Assembly (NCBI RefSeq): GCF_024623455.1
Contig: NZ_JANIPJ010000014.1
Coordinates: 1-64,000, forward strand
Origin: Paenibacillus soyae
GTDB taxonomy: Bacteria > Bacillota > Bacilli > Paenibacillales > Paenibacillaceae
Direction: 5' to 3'
DNA: 64,000 nt
The notes under the pieces are model-generated. The model was not told where the DNA came from and did no database searches. It saw only the letters and a list, made by a program, of their open reading frames with translations. Below, piece by piece: positions 32,750 through 40,409 of the stretch (positions within the stretch are counted from its first letter, which is position 1; each line of letters begins with the position of its first letter). The translations under genes were made by a program, and so were the position numbers.

Positions 32750-34009
32750 TTATTCGGGGTCTTCGCACTCGGCCGCGCGCCGCAGCAGCAGCTCTCTCTC
32801 CCGCTCGTTGCGCGTCAAGGAAGCCGCGCGCCTGAATGCCTCAGCCGCCTCTCCCCTTCTGTCCAGCTTGAACAGCAAATCGCCGCGAACGCTTGGAAGC
32901 AGGTGATACTCCTTCAGCGCTTTCACGCCTTCGAGCTCATCCACCAGCTGAAGGCCGTATGCCGGACCGAACGCCATCGAGATGGCGACCGCCCTATTCA
33001 GTTCGACAATGGGCGACGGCATAACTCTCGACAACGCCTCATAAAGCGCGGCAATACGCGCCCAATCGGTGTCGGCAGCTTCAATGGCCTGCGCATGGCA
33101 AGCAGCAATAGAAGCCTGAAGCGCGTAGGGTCCGAGCGGCCGCCCAAGCCCCCTAGCCCGCTCAATGGCGGCGAGACCGCGCCGAATGAGAAGCTGGTCC
33201 CATAACGCGCGATTCTGCTCCATGAGCAGAATCGGTTCGCCTTGCCCGTTTTGTCTCGCTTTGAACCGGGATGCTTGAATTTCCATCAGCGCGACCAACC
33301 CGTGAACCTCCGGCTCGGATGACGCTAGCTCCGCCAGCATCCGGCCTAGCCGCAGCGCTTCCTGGCATAGAAGCGGACGGAACCACTGCCCCCCGGAAGA
33401 AGCTGTGTATCCTTCGTTGAACATGAGATAAATGACTTCCAGCACCGTCACAAGCCGCTCCTGAGGCTCCCGCCCCGTCGGTGCCTCGATAGCCGCGCGC
33501 GCCTCTCTCAGCGTCTTCTTCGCCCGCACGATCCGCTGGGCGATCGTGGATTCCGCCGTCAGAAAGGCGCGGGCGATCTCCTCCGTCGTTAATCCTCCCA
33601 GCAGTCTCAGGGTCAGCGCGACGCGCGCTTCCTGGGACAATGCGGGATGGCAGGTCGCGAAGATCAGACGCAGAAGATCGTCGCCGATCTCCCCGTCTAA
33701 TTTCGCGTCTACGTCCTCTTCGGTATATAAGTCGCTTATCCGGCCAAGCTCCTCGTATTTACGGTCCCGCGTCTTCTCTCTGCGCAGGAGATCGATCGCC
33801 CGGCGTTTGGCCGTCGTCATCAGCCACGCGCCCGGATTGTCCGGAATGCCAGTCTCCGGCCACTTCTCCAGAGCGATAACGAGCGCATCCTGCGCCAGGT
33901 CTTCCGCAAGACCGACGTCCCGAACCATGCGCGTTAATCCGGCAATAAGCTTAGGAGACTCGATCCGCCATATCGCGTCAATCGTACGCCCGGCTGATGA
34001 ACGGCTCAC
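32750..34009 (-). CDS. ECF42-type sigma factor with C-terminal TPR-like extension
   Basis: 419 residues. Sigma region 2 covers about 10-80 (GLAEDLAQDALVIALEKWPE, AWLMTTAKRRAIDLLRR) and region 4 about 115-165 (LRLLGGLTTEEIARAFL, STIAQRIVRAKKTLRE). The remaining 240 residues form the helical extension of the ECF42 group (VLEVIYLMFNEGYTAS, then RGLAAIERA and a TPR-like HLLPSVRGDLLFKLDRRGEA). ECF42 factors lack a classical anti-sigma factor, need the extension and are linked to DGPF genes. The stop of the upstream DGPF gene overlaps its start by four bases; a second DGPF gene follows at 32646. Confidence 0.92.
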   Translation of the reverse strand: MSRSSAGRTIDAIWRIESPKLIAGLTRMVRDVGLAEDLAQDALVIALEKWPETGIPDNPGAWLMTTAKRRAIDLLRREKTRDRKYEELGRISDLYTEEDVDAKLDGEIGDDLLRLIFATCHPALSQEARVALTLRLLGGLTTEEIARAFLTAESTIAQRIVRAKKTLREARAAIEAPTGREPQERLVTVLEVIYLMFNEGYTASSGGQWFRPLLCQEALRLGRMLAELASSEPEVHGLVALMEIQASRFKARQNGQGEPILLMEQNRALWDQLLIRRGLAAIERARGLGRPLGPYALQASIAACHAQAIEAADTDWARIAALYEALSRVMPSPIVELNRAVAISMAFGPAYGLQLVDELEGVKALKEYHLLPSVRGDLLFKLDRRGEAAEAFRRAASLTRNERERELLLRRAAECEDPE

Positions 34010-34440
34010 TGGCGTTTAGCCCTGTCCAGCTCCTCCTGGAGCGAAATCAATCTGGACCTCGCATCATCGTCCTGCGTCAATTCGAATGGTTCGATCACTT
34101 GACGCAGCTCGATCTGCCCTTCGCCGTTGCCATGCGGATCTGGCATCCGAAGCGCCCATTCTATCGCTTCCTCCCTCGACTTCACCTCGATCAGCGTGTA
34201 GCCGGCGATGATTTCCTTCGTCTCCGCGAATGGCCCGTCTACTACCTTCGGTTTGCCGCCGGGCTCCGGATACGAGATGCGAATGCCGCCCGCGCTGCTA
34301 TGAAGACCATCCGCCGCCAGCAGCACGCCCGCCTTCGCCAATTCCTCGTTATAACGCTGCATCGCTTCCAACAGCTCATGGCTTGGCATAACCCCCGCTT
34401 CCGAATCCTTTGTCGCTTTCACGATCATCATAAATTTCAT
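34006..34440 (-). CDS. DGPF/YCII-family protein, first gene of the ECF42 operon
   Basis: About 144 residues: MKFMMIVKATKDSEAG, LLEAMQRYNEELAKAGVLLAADGLH and the signature VDGPFAETKEIIAGYTLIEV. ATG at 34440 follows GAGGAGG at eight bases and is preferred over the opening codon at 34509, which would add a poorly conserved tail. It leads the operon DGPF, sigma, DGPF, DUF1801. Its stop overlaps the sigma factor start (34006-34009). Confidence 0.88.
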   Translation of the reverse strand: MKFMMIVKATKDSEAGVMPSHELLEAMQRYNEELAKAGVLLAADGLHSSAGGIRISYPEPGGKPKVVDGPFAETKEIIAGYTLIEVKSREEAIEWALRMPDPHGNGEGQIELRQVIEPFELTQDDDARSRLISLQEELDRAKRQ

Positions 34441-34780
34441 TCTTAAATCCTCCTCGGGAACAATTAGTTTAAGGCTTCTCATGTCGCCTACACCTTTACG
34501 ACGATTCAAACTCGGCTAAATCGACAGTCGTTATAAACTAGTATATAGCAATTTTTGAGAGGAAAGGTATGCCTTACCGTCGACAATCGCAGATTTGCCA
34601 TTTATTCCCCGGGAAATGTCGAAGTCATGAGCGTCCATTCTACAAAAGGCCTTCAAGGCTTAGCCTCCGAATCTTTCACCATCCACACATGACACGTTAA
34701 CTAACACCAAAAATGAATTTCCGCAAAAATATTAATCTTCTTTTACATTTCAGACTCATATATTGACGAATAGTTAATGA

Positions 34781-34797
34781 TGTGAGATATTGTTACA
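34781..34797 (+). promoter_or_regulatory. GlnR/TnrA box upstream of glnK-amtB
   Basis: TGTGA-N7-TTACA, a full match to the TGTNA-N7-TNACA consensus for GlnR/TnrA of nitrogen control. It lies 82-98 bases upstream of the glnK start. A second inverted repeat, TTGTA-N7-TACAA, is at 34804-34820. Confidence 0.8.
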
Positions 34798-34803
34798 TAT
34801 AAA

Positions 34804-34820
34804 TTGTACATTATATACAA
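34804..34820 (+). promoter_or_regulatory. Second inverted repeat in the glnK promoter region
   Basis: TTGTA (34804-34808), seven bases, TACAA (34816-34820). The spacing equals that of the GlnR box next to it. The half-sites differ from the consensus. It overlaps a possible -10 (TATACAAT at 34813-34820), so it may be an operator or just the promoter. Confidence 0.4.
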
Positions 34821-34878
34821 TCGTTTGTGTGAAACACACAGCGTTCGGCGTATAAAAGATGCCATGGAGGTTGTCCTC

Positions 34879-35244
34879 ATGAAAAAAATCGAAGCGATTC
34901 TAAGACCGCAGAAGCTTCACGATACGATTAAAGCGCTGCACGGGATCGGCGTAACGGCTTTTACGGTCAATCAAGTCGTGGGCCGAGGCATGCAGAAGGA
35001 CCGAAGCGGCATATACCGCGGCCGCAACTTCACGATGAGCCTGCACCCGAAAGTGAAAATGGAGATCGTCATCTCCGACTTCATGGTCGAGCGAACCGTG
35101 CAGGCGATCATCTCGGCCGCCCAGACCGGCGAGGCCGGCGACGGCAAAATTTTTATCACGTCGGTCGAGCAAGCCTACAACATTCGGACGGGCGTCATCG
35201 ACGAGTCGATCGACGAGCTTCGCCCGATTAAGGAAGAGGGGTAG
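34879..35244 (+). CDS. glnK: P-II nitrogen regulatory protein
   Basis: 121 residues with the P-II fold: MKKIEAILRPQKLHDTIKAL, a T-loop with IYRGRNFTMSLHPKVKMEIVISD, and the C-terminal GDGKIFITSVEQAYNIRTG. The usual uridylylated T-loop Tyr is Phe, so it is not modified by GlnD, as in other Firmicute GlnK. It senses 2-oxoglutarate and ATP/ADP and gates the ammonium transporter. ATG at 34879 follows GGAGG at eight bases and is preferred over the opening codon at 34804. It is co-transcribed with amtB, six bases downstream, under the box at 34781. Confidence 0.93.
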   Translation: MKKIEAILRPQKLHDTIKALHGIGVTAFTVNQVVGRGMQKDRSGIYRGRNFTMSLHPKVKMEIVISDFMVERTVQAIISAAQTGEAGDGKIFITSVEQAYNIRTGVIDESIDELRPIKEEG

Positions 35245-35250
35245 ACGGTC

Positions 35251-36564
35251 ATGGTAGAAGCGATTCATTTAAATACGATATGGGTCGTCCTCGCGGCGGC
35301 CATGGTTCTCTTCATGGAAGGCGGGTTCAGCTTGCTGGAGGCCGGACTCGTCCGCACCAAAAACGCGGTGAACGTCACCATGAAAATTTTTGTCGACTTG
35401 ACCATCGGCGCGCTCGCATTCTGGGCGGTCGGCTTCGGCTTCATGTTCGGAGACGACGCAGGCGGCTTCATCGGAACCTCGTTGTTCGGCTCTCCGGAGA
35501 AGATTCAGCTTGCCATCGAGCTCCCTCCCGCCGCTTATGTCCTGTTCCAGCTCGGCTTCGCGATTGCATGCATCTCGATCGTGTCCGGCGCGGTTGCGGA
35601 ACGGATGAATTTTAAAGCCTATGTACTTATCGCGGCCTTCCTTACCTTGTTTCTGTATCCGGTGTCGGGCCACTGGGTATGGAACGCGGATGGCTGGCTG
35701 GCTCAGCTTGGGATGAAGGATTTCGCGGGCTCCGCGGTCATCCACTTGCTCGGAGGGTCGGCGGCGCTTGCCATCGCATGGATCCTCGGCCCGCGCAAAG
35801 GCCGGTACACCGACGGCAGCGTTAACGTATTCGCGCCGTCCAATATTCCGCTCGCATCCGCCGGCGTGTTCGTGTTATGGTTCGGCTGGTTCGGCTTCAA
35901 CGCGGGCAGCACGCTGAACGCGGGCGACGGCATGCTCTCCTCCATCGCGCTCAATACGATGCTTGCCGCCGCGGCCGGCGGAGCCGCCTCCATGCTGTTC
36001 ACGATGTTCAAGTTCGGCAAGACGGATCCGAGCATGGTAATGAACGGCGCCTTATCCGGACTCGTCGCCATAACGGCGGGCTGCGCTTACGTCAATCAAT
36101 GGCAGTCCGTTCTTATCGGCGCGGCGGCGGGACTCATCGTCATCGGAGCGACGCTGTTCATTGACCGCCTGAAGATCGACGATCCGGTCGGCGCGGTCGC
36201 CGTGCATGGCTTTAACGGAGCGTTCGGCACCCTAGCGGTTGGTTTATTCGACTCGCAAGGCGGCTTGTTCACGGGAGGCGGAGCTGCCCTTCTCGGCACG
36301 CAAGCGCTTGGCGTCCTGGTCATCCTGGTGTGGGGCTTCGCGGGCGGCATCGGCATTGCCTATCTCGCGAAAGCGACGGTCGGCCTTCGCGCCTCGACGG
36401 AAGAAGAGGAGGAAGGACTCGACATGGCTTACCATGGAATCCCGGCATACAACGAGCTCGACCGGTTCTCCGAAACAGCCAAAGCGATGTACGATTTCGA
36501 AGCGACGACAGGCGTTACGATCAAGCAAGCCGAGCCGATCGCGGCTATCAAGCTGAGTAAATAA
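35251..36564 (+). CDS. amtB: Ammonium transporter AmtB
   Basis: 437 residues with eleven membrane helices. The signature DFAGSAVIHLLGG and the twin-His pore region (AVAVHGFNGAFGTLAVG) are present. Aromatic gate FGWFGFNAGS is conserved. It follows glnK by six bases, with an AGAGGGG ribosome binding site overlapping the glnK stop. The two form the classic glnK-amtB nitrogen unit. A terminator follows at 36568-36609. Confidence 0.95.
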   Translation: MVEAIHLNTIWVVLAAAMVLFMEGGFSLLEAGLVRTKNAVNVTMKIFVDLTIGALAFWAVGFGFMFGDDAGGFIGTSLFGSPEKIQLAIELPPAAYVLFQLGFAIACISIVSGAVAERMNFKAYVLIAAFLTLFLYPVSGHWVWNADGWLAQLGMKDFAGSAVIHLLGGSAALAIAWILGPRKGRYTDGSVNVFAPSNIPLASAGVFVLWFGWFGFNAGSTLNAGDGMLSSIALNTMLAAAAGGAASMLFTMFKFGKTDPSMVMNGALSGLVAITAGCAYVNQWQSVLIGAAAGLIVIGATLFIDRLKIDDPVGAVAVHGFNGAFGTLAVGLFDSQGGLFTGGGAALLGTQALGVLVILVWGFAGGIGIAYLAKATVGLRASTEEEEEGLDMAYHGIPAYNELDRFSETAKAMYDFEATTGVTIKQAEPIAAIKLSK

Positions 36565-36567
36565 CCC

Positions 36568-36609
36568 TTAAGGGATTCTTCGGACTTTTCGGTCCGAGAA
36601 TCCTTTTTT
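36568..36609 (+). terminator. Terminator of glnK-amtB
   Basis: AAGGGATTCTTCGGAC and GTCCGAGAATCCTT pair over about 12 bp around TTTTCG, followed by TTTTTTTT (36604-36611). Confidence 0.9.
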
Positions 36610-36698
36610 TTCGCCCCCTGCCCGAAGCTTGTATCCGCCTAGTCCCACTGCTATCATATTAATGACGAATGCCCGGAACACTTTCAGGAGGGAAACAC

Positions 36699-37070
36699 AT
36701 GGAGGCTTTTGCCGATTATTTAGATCGTATCGATAACCCGGATCATCGCGAGCGGATGGAAGAAGTGTTTGGCCGCGTGGCCGAAAGATTTCCAAATCTA
36801 GTACCAAAAATAGCGTGGAATCAGCCCATGTTCACCGATCATGACACCTTCATTATCGGCTTCAGCATGGCCAAGAAGCATATGGCCGTCGCCCCCGAGA
36901 AAGCAGGAATCGAGCGGTTCTCCGACGCAATCGTTCAGGCCGGCTATGATCACACGAAGGAGCTGGTGCGCATTCCTTGGAATCGTCCGGTTGATTTCGC
37001 TTTGCTTGAGCAAATGATCGAGTTTAATATTCAGGACAAGGCCGACTGTACGACTTTTTGGCGGAAATAG
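36699..37070 (+). CDS. DUF1801/YdhG-type protein (Fra-like)
   Basis: 123 residues: [60 protein letters not shown], then [18 protein letters not shown]. This matches YdhG/Fra of Bacillus, proposed as a frataxin-like iron chaperone. It is unlike the DUF1801 gene at 31865 in sequence, but shares the fold. ATG at 36699 follows CAGGAGGG. It is free-standing. Confidence 0.85.
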   Translation: MEAFADYLDRIDNPDHRERMEEVFGRVAERFPNLVPKIAWNQPMFTDHDTFIIGFSMAKKHMAVAPEKAGIERFSDAIVQAGYDHTKELVRIPWNRPVDFALLEQMIEFNIQDKADCTTFWRK

Positions 37071-37142
37071 TAGCAGCTTCATTCACAGCTTCCGTTCCGC
37101 CTCCGCGAGCCCCTACATATAATGGCCCTGGAGGTGAATGAC

Positions 37143-37376
37143 TTGCTGCAAATGCCATGGTATGCGAAAGCAACAGGACTTGTCGGGCAGCCCGTCGGCC
37201 TCTCGCTAATGAACGGGCAAGGCGTAACCGGCGTATTGTGCAGTCTGAGCGGCGGACACGTCGTGCTGCAGGAATATCTGTACCAGAGCCAGTTCGCCGC
37301 CAAACAGTATCCGTTCCAATCCGTACGGGATATTAACGGTTTCCCGGGCTGCGCAATGCCGGGTCCTCTTTACTAA
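37143..37376 (+). CDS. Small protein, possible Sm-like (LSm) fold
   Basis: About 77 residues: a core GLVGQPVGLSLMNGQGVTGVLCSLSGGHVVLQEYL followed by FAAKQYPFQSVRDINGFPGC (split here for length). The run N-G-x-x-V-T-G-V-L-x-S, then H-V-V-L-Q-E, resembles Sm-like beta-barrels seen in Paenibacillus small proteins. TTG at 37143 follows GGAGG (37128-37133) at about nine bases; an in-frame ATG is at 37152, and the frame opens at 37122. The function is unknown. A strong palindromic terminator follows. Confidence 0.6.
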   Translation: MLQMPWYAKATGLVGQPVGLSLMNGQGVTGVLCSLSGGHVVLQEYLYQSQFAAKQYPFQSVRDINGFPGCAMPGPLY

Positions 37377-37396
37377 TCGACCCTATCTCAAAAAAG

Positions 37397-37424
37397 AAAG
37401 GCTGCCCATCGCGCGATGGGCAGC
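37397..37424. terminator. Palindromic terminator between convergent genes
   Basis: AGGCTGCCCATCG and CGATGGGCAGCCT form a perfect 13-14-bp stem. T-rich flanks on both strands let it end the plus-strand gene at 37376 and the minus-strand gene at 37443. Confidence 0.9.
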
Positions 37425-37442
37425 CTGTTTGATAGATTGAAA

Positions 37443-38540
37443 TTAAAGCTCCGCTGTATGCCGCAGCTTGCGGCCCAGTGCTTGGAACGCTTGCTGAAGC
37501 GCGTTCTGCGGCACTTCCGCATAACGGTCGCCGATGCTTACTTCGTAGTAGCAGCCTCCGCCCTCACGTTCCCTGATGGACGAAGCGAATCCGACACCCG
37601 TCTCCCGCGTCGCCTCCAGGATTGCCGCTTCCAATTGCTCCTTGTCCAGATCAGAGTGGACATGGAACATATTCGACACGGGCACCCGCGGTATCGTCTT
37701 TAACGCATGGCAGCCATTATAATAAGCGGCCAGCTCCTTGGCCTCCTCGTAGTAACGCCCCATTAGCGGCAGGCGTTTCTCCATATAATAATCGGCCGCC
37801 AGGATGTAAGGATACAAGCTGATCAAATCGCCGCCATGGCGCCTCTTCCAAATCTTCGACTGCTCCGCGAAGCCAACGTCCCCGGCTAGAATCGCTCCCG
37901 CCACGCCGCCGATTCCTTTATAGACCGAAATATATACGCTGTCAAATAACGCGCAAACCTCTTGCGCCGTCTTCCCGTAATAAGGAAGCACCTCGAACAA
38001 CCGGGCGCCGTCCAGATGAAGCTTGATTCCCCGTTCGCGGCAAAACGCCGACATCGCCTCCAGCTCCGCGTATTCGGGCAGCTGTCCGCCAATTTCCCGC
38101 TGCGGCAGCTCCAGCAGCACGCAGGCCGGCGTCTCCTCCATCTCGCGCAGATCCTGCAGAAGGACAGGACGGGTCCGGTCGGCAAGCAAAGTCGGCTCCA
38201 AATGATGCAGCTCCTTCAAGCCGTCCTGCTCGTGTATTTCCAAATGGCTTGTCGGATGGTAGGCGACCTTCTTACTGCCTTGGTCATCGCTCCAAATTCT
38301 TAAAGCGATCTGCTGCGCCATCGTTCCGCTCGGGAAAAACACCGCCGCTTCTTTGCCCAGGATGTCCGCCATTTTAACCTGAAAGCTCTCGATGACCTTG
38401 CCCGATCCGTACATATCGCTGTCCAGCTCGCCCTCGTATTGCTCAAGCGCTTCCTTCAGCACCTGAACGTTCCTCTTGCCATGACCGAGCAGCGGATAGG
38501 CAGCCTTCGCGTATATTTCCGATAATGAACCATTAGTCAT
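37443..38540 (-). CDS. Threonine aldolase/beta-eliminating lyase family PLP enzyme
   Basis: About 365 residues with the type I PLP fold. The cofactor Lys is in DSVYISVYKGIGG, the Asp in KLHLDGARLFEV, and the substrate arm in EIYAKAAYPLLGHGKRNV and FFPSGTMAQQIAL. It likely cleaves threonine or a beta-hydroxy amino acid. ATG at 38540 (MTNGSLSEIYAKA) is preferred over the opening codon at 38585. The substrate cannot be fixed from sequence. Confidence 0.88.
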   Translation of the reverse strand: MTNGSLSEIYAKAAYPLLGHGKRNVQVLKEALEQYEGELDSDMYGSGKVIESFQVKMADILGKEAAVFFPSGTMAQQIALRIWSDDQGSKKVAYHPTSHLEIHEQDGLKELHHLEPTLLADRTRPVLLQDLREMEETPACVLLELPQREIGGQLPEYAELEAMSAFCRERGIKLHLDGARLFEVLPYYGKTAQEVCALFDSVYISVYKGIGGVAGAILAGDVGFAEQSKIWKRRHGGDLISLYPYILAADYYMEKRLPLMGRYYEEAKELAAYYNGCHALKTIPRVPVSNMFHVHSDLDKEQLEAAILEATRETGVGFASSIREREGGGCYYEVSIGDRYAEVPQNALQQAFQALGRKLRHTAEL

Positions 38541-38588
38541 GATGCGTATTCCTTCTTTCACGTGATGTATGGTTAATGGTAGCAATGT

Positions 38589-38981
38589 TTAACGCCGTGC
38601 GCAAACGATACGATCCACGGTATATACAATTAGAATTCCTGCCGCATACCGGATCAGATCGACGGCAAGAAATCCGTGTCCGAGGATGAGGGAGCCGGGA
38701 AGAGTCCCTCTCCACGCTTCGATCCACTCCGCTTTGTATAGCTGGCTAAATTCGATGGCAGCGCAGAACAGCAAGCTCGCGGCGAATGCGATCGTCGTTG
38801 TCTTGTTAGCGGTCAAAACTCTTATCCCGCAATAGATCATCGCCGCCCAAAGCGCATCCCCGAAATGGGAGGCGACGAACGCCGGCAAGCGGTCTGCCCA
38901 TACCCGGGATGCCAGACCCGCAATCAACACGACGAGTGTCGCTCCGGCGTAGAAAAGTCTGTCTCGGAGCAGGCGATTCAT
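38589..38981 (-). CDS. DUF2809-family membrane protein
   Basis: 130 residues with four membrane helices. SHFGDALWAAMIYCGIRVL and CAAIEFSQLYKAEWIEAWR match the DUF2809 family of unknown function. The gene overlaps the thioredoxin-like gene by four bases (38978-38981), so the two are translationally coupled. It is the last gene of a three-gene operon with the histidine phosphatase and thioredoxin-like genes. Confidence 0.85.
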   Translation of the reverse strand: MNRLLRDRLFYAGATLVVLIAGLASRVWADRLPAFVASHFGDALWAAMIYCGIRVLTANKTTTIAFAASLLFCAAIEFSQLYKAEWIEAWRGTLPGSLILGHGFLAVDLIRYAAGILIVYTVDRIVCARR

Positions 38982-39532
38982 CTGCCGCTCTCCAGAAGCT
39001 CTTGCAGGAACGGCTCGGCATTGTCTTCCGTCAGCTCGTACGTAATATGCTCGATCGTTCCGTCCGCCCGGACGAAATAATTGGTCGGTATCGAAGTGAT
39101 GTCGTATATCCCTGAAACTTCACCATCCAAATCGAATAAAACGGGCATTTGCACGTCGTACTCTTCTATAAAATCCATCGCATCTTCCATCGTGTCGCTC
39201 GTCGTCACGTTGACGGAGATGATCTCGATCTCGTCTTTGTATTCCTCGTAGATTCGGTTCAGATCATCGGCTTCATCCTGGCAGCCCGGGCACCATGACG
39301 TCCAGAAATTAATAAGCTTTGGCTTACCCGACGCAATGGAGACATCCATAGGCTCCCCAAACTGATCCTCCAGCGTGAAATCCGTCATTTCGCCCCCGTA
39401 AACCGTATTAACCTGTTCAAGCACTTCGGGGGTTTCCCGACCCTCCACGAATTGAAAGACGATCCAAGCCGTAGCGCCTAACCATGCCACAACCAATAAC
39501 CCGGACACCGTATAAAGCAGCTTCATTTTCAT
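38978..39532 (-). CDS. Membrane-anchored TlpA/ResA-type thioredoxin-like protein
   Basis: 184 residues. An N-terminal signal anchor (about 5-27) precedes the AhpC/TSA-like fold: TDFTLEDQFGEPMDVS, then FWTSWCPGCQDEADDLNR with the redox motif WCPGC, and the cis-Pro in ITSIPTNYFV. It faces the outside of the membrane and reduces disulfides, often of cytochrome c or coat proteins. It overlaps both neighbours by four bases, which indicates one operon. Confidence 0.88.
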   Translation of the reverse strand: MKMKLLYTVSGLLVVAWLGATAWIVFQFVEGRETPEVLEQVNTVYGGEMTDFTLEDQFGEPMDVSIASGKPKLINFWTSWCPGCQDEADDLNRIYEEYKDEIEIISVNVTTSDTMEDAMDFIEEYDVQMPVLFDLDGEVSGIYDITSIPTNYFVRADGTIEHITYELTEDNAEPFLQELLESGR

Positions 39533-40071
39533 GCTCTCATCCTGCCTTCGAAATCGTAAATGCGGTAATCCCCGTTGCCCGAAGAAAGCTTCAGAATGTT
39601 GCCGTCCGCCGGCAGCCCTTCGAAATAAGCGCCGATCGCCCCCGTCGTGCAGCGGTGACCGGCTATCAGAATGTTCGCTTCCTCGCCTGCGAGCTTCTTC
39701 TCCAGCTCCTGCATGAACGAAAACACGCGCCCCATAAATCGCTGAATATCCTCTACGCCTGGGTAGACGTTAGGATCCGGAATAGCTCCGGCTAACCGGA
39801 CCACGCTCCGATGTAGGCCGTCCGCCTCTCCCAAGTCAAAGACGTCTAACCGGCCGTCAATGACCGCCTTCGCTCCCGTTGCCAACTCGGCCGTCTGAAC
39901 GGCCCTTGCCTGCGGCGACGAATACACGTAATCAAATGCGACGGCACCCAGCCTCTCGCGCAAGGCCTCCGCCTGCCGCTGGCCTTCTTCGTTAAGCTCC
40001 AGCCCTTTTCTCCCCTGAAGCCTGCCCTCTCTGTTCCAATCGGTCTGTCCGTGACGCACGACGTAGATCAA
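39529..40071 (-). CDS. Histidine phosphatase family protein
   Basis: About 180 residues. The catalytic RHGQTDWNREGRLQG is at the N-terminus, the E/S-P-Q-A-R-A-V-Q-T motif follows, and the second His is in ILIAGHRCTTG. It belongs to the cofactor-independent phosphoglycerate mutase-like phosphatases, with unknown substrate. TTG at 40071 follows GGAGGAGGAA at about seven bases and is preferred over the opening codon at 40101. First gene of a three-gene operon with the thioredoxin and DUF2809 genes. Confidence 0.88.
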   Translation of the reverse strand: MIYVVRHGQTDWNREGRLQGRKGLELNEEGQRQAEALRERLGAVAFDYVYSSPQARAVQTAELATGAKAVIDGRLDVFDLGEADGLHRSVVRLAGAIPDPNVYPGVEDIQRFMGRVFSFMQELEKKLAGEEANILIAGHRCTTGAIGAYFEGLPADGNILKLSSGNGDYRIYDFEGRMRA

Positions 40072-40265
40072 GCCTATTCCTCCTCCGAAACTATCAGACA
40101 CCTCCTAATAGTATAGAAGAAACTTCGATTTAAACCAATTGTTCCCTTGAAGAAAATCTCCGCGGAACCGACAATGCTCATGGGGGCTGAATGACGCCCT
40201 GCTACGATAAGCGAATGCTTCCGATGCGGTTTTGCTCTACTACGTTACACGAAACGAAAGGAGTG

Positions 40266-40409
40266 ATGATGTTTGAATCACGTTACACATACAAAAAAGT
40301 CCGCGAGAGGCTGCCGAAGTTAAGCTTGTTCGGCCTCTCAGATGGACATGGGAGGCATACAGCCAATGATGAATTTAGTCAACATGGTTCGGGGAATGGC
40401 GCAGGATGA
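40266..40409 (+). CDS. Possible leader peptide ORF upstream of the APH-GNAT gene
   Basis: A 47-codon ORF with its own purine-rich site (AAAGGAG) starts MMFESRYTYKKVRERLPK. It overlaps the first codons of the APH-GNAT gene in another frame. A hairpin (40305-40339) lies between its start and the downstream ribosome binding site. Such layouts occur in translational attenuation of resistance genes, but the sequence is not a known leader. Very tentative. Confidence 0.25.
   Translation: MMFESRYTYKKVRERLPKLSLFGLSDGHGRHTANDEFSQHGSGNGAG
40305..40339 (+). promoter_or_regulatory. Hairpin between leader start and APH-GNAT ribosome binding site
   Basis: GCCGAA (40313-40318) pairs with TTCGGC (40329-40334) and GAGAG (40305-40309) with CTCTC (40335-40339), leaving a three-base bulge. 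It has no T-run, so it is not a terminator. It ends 11 bases before GGAGG (40351-40355). Confidence 0.4.
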
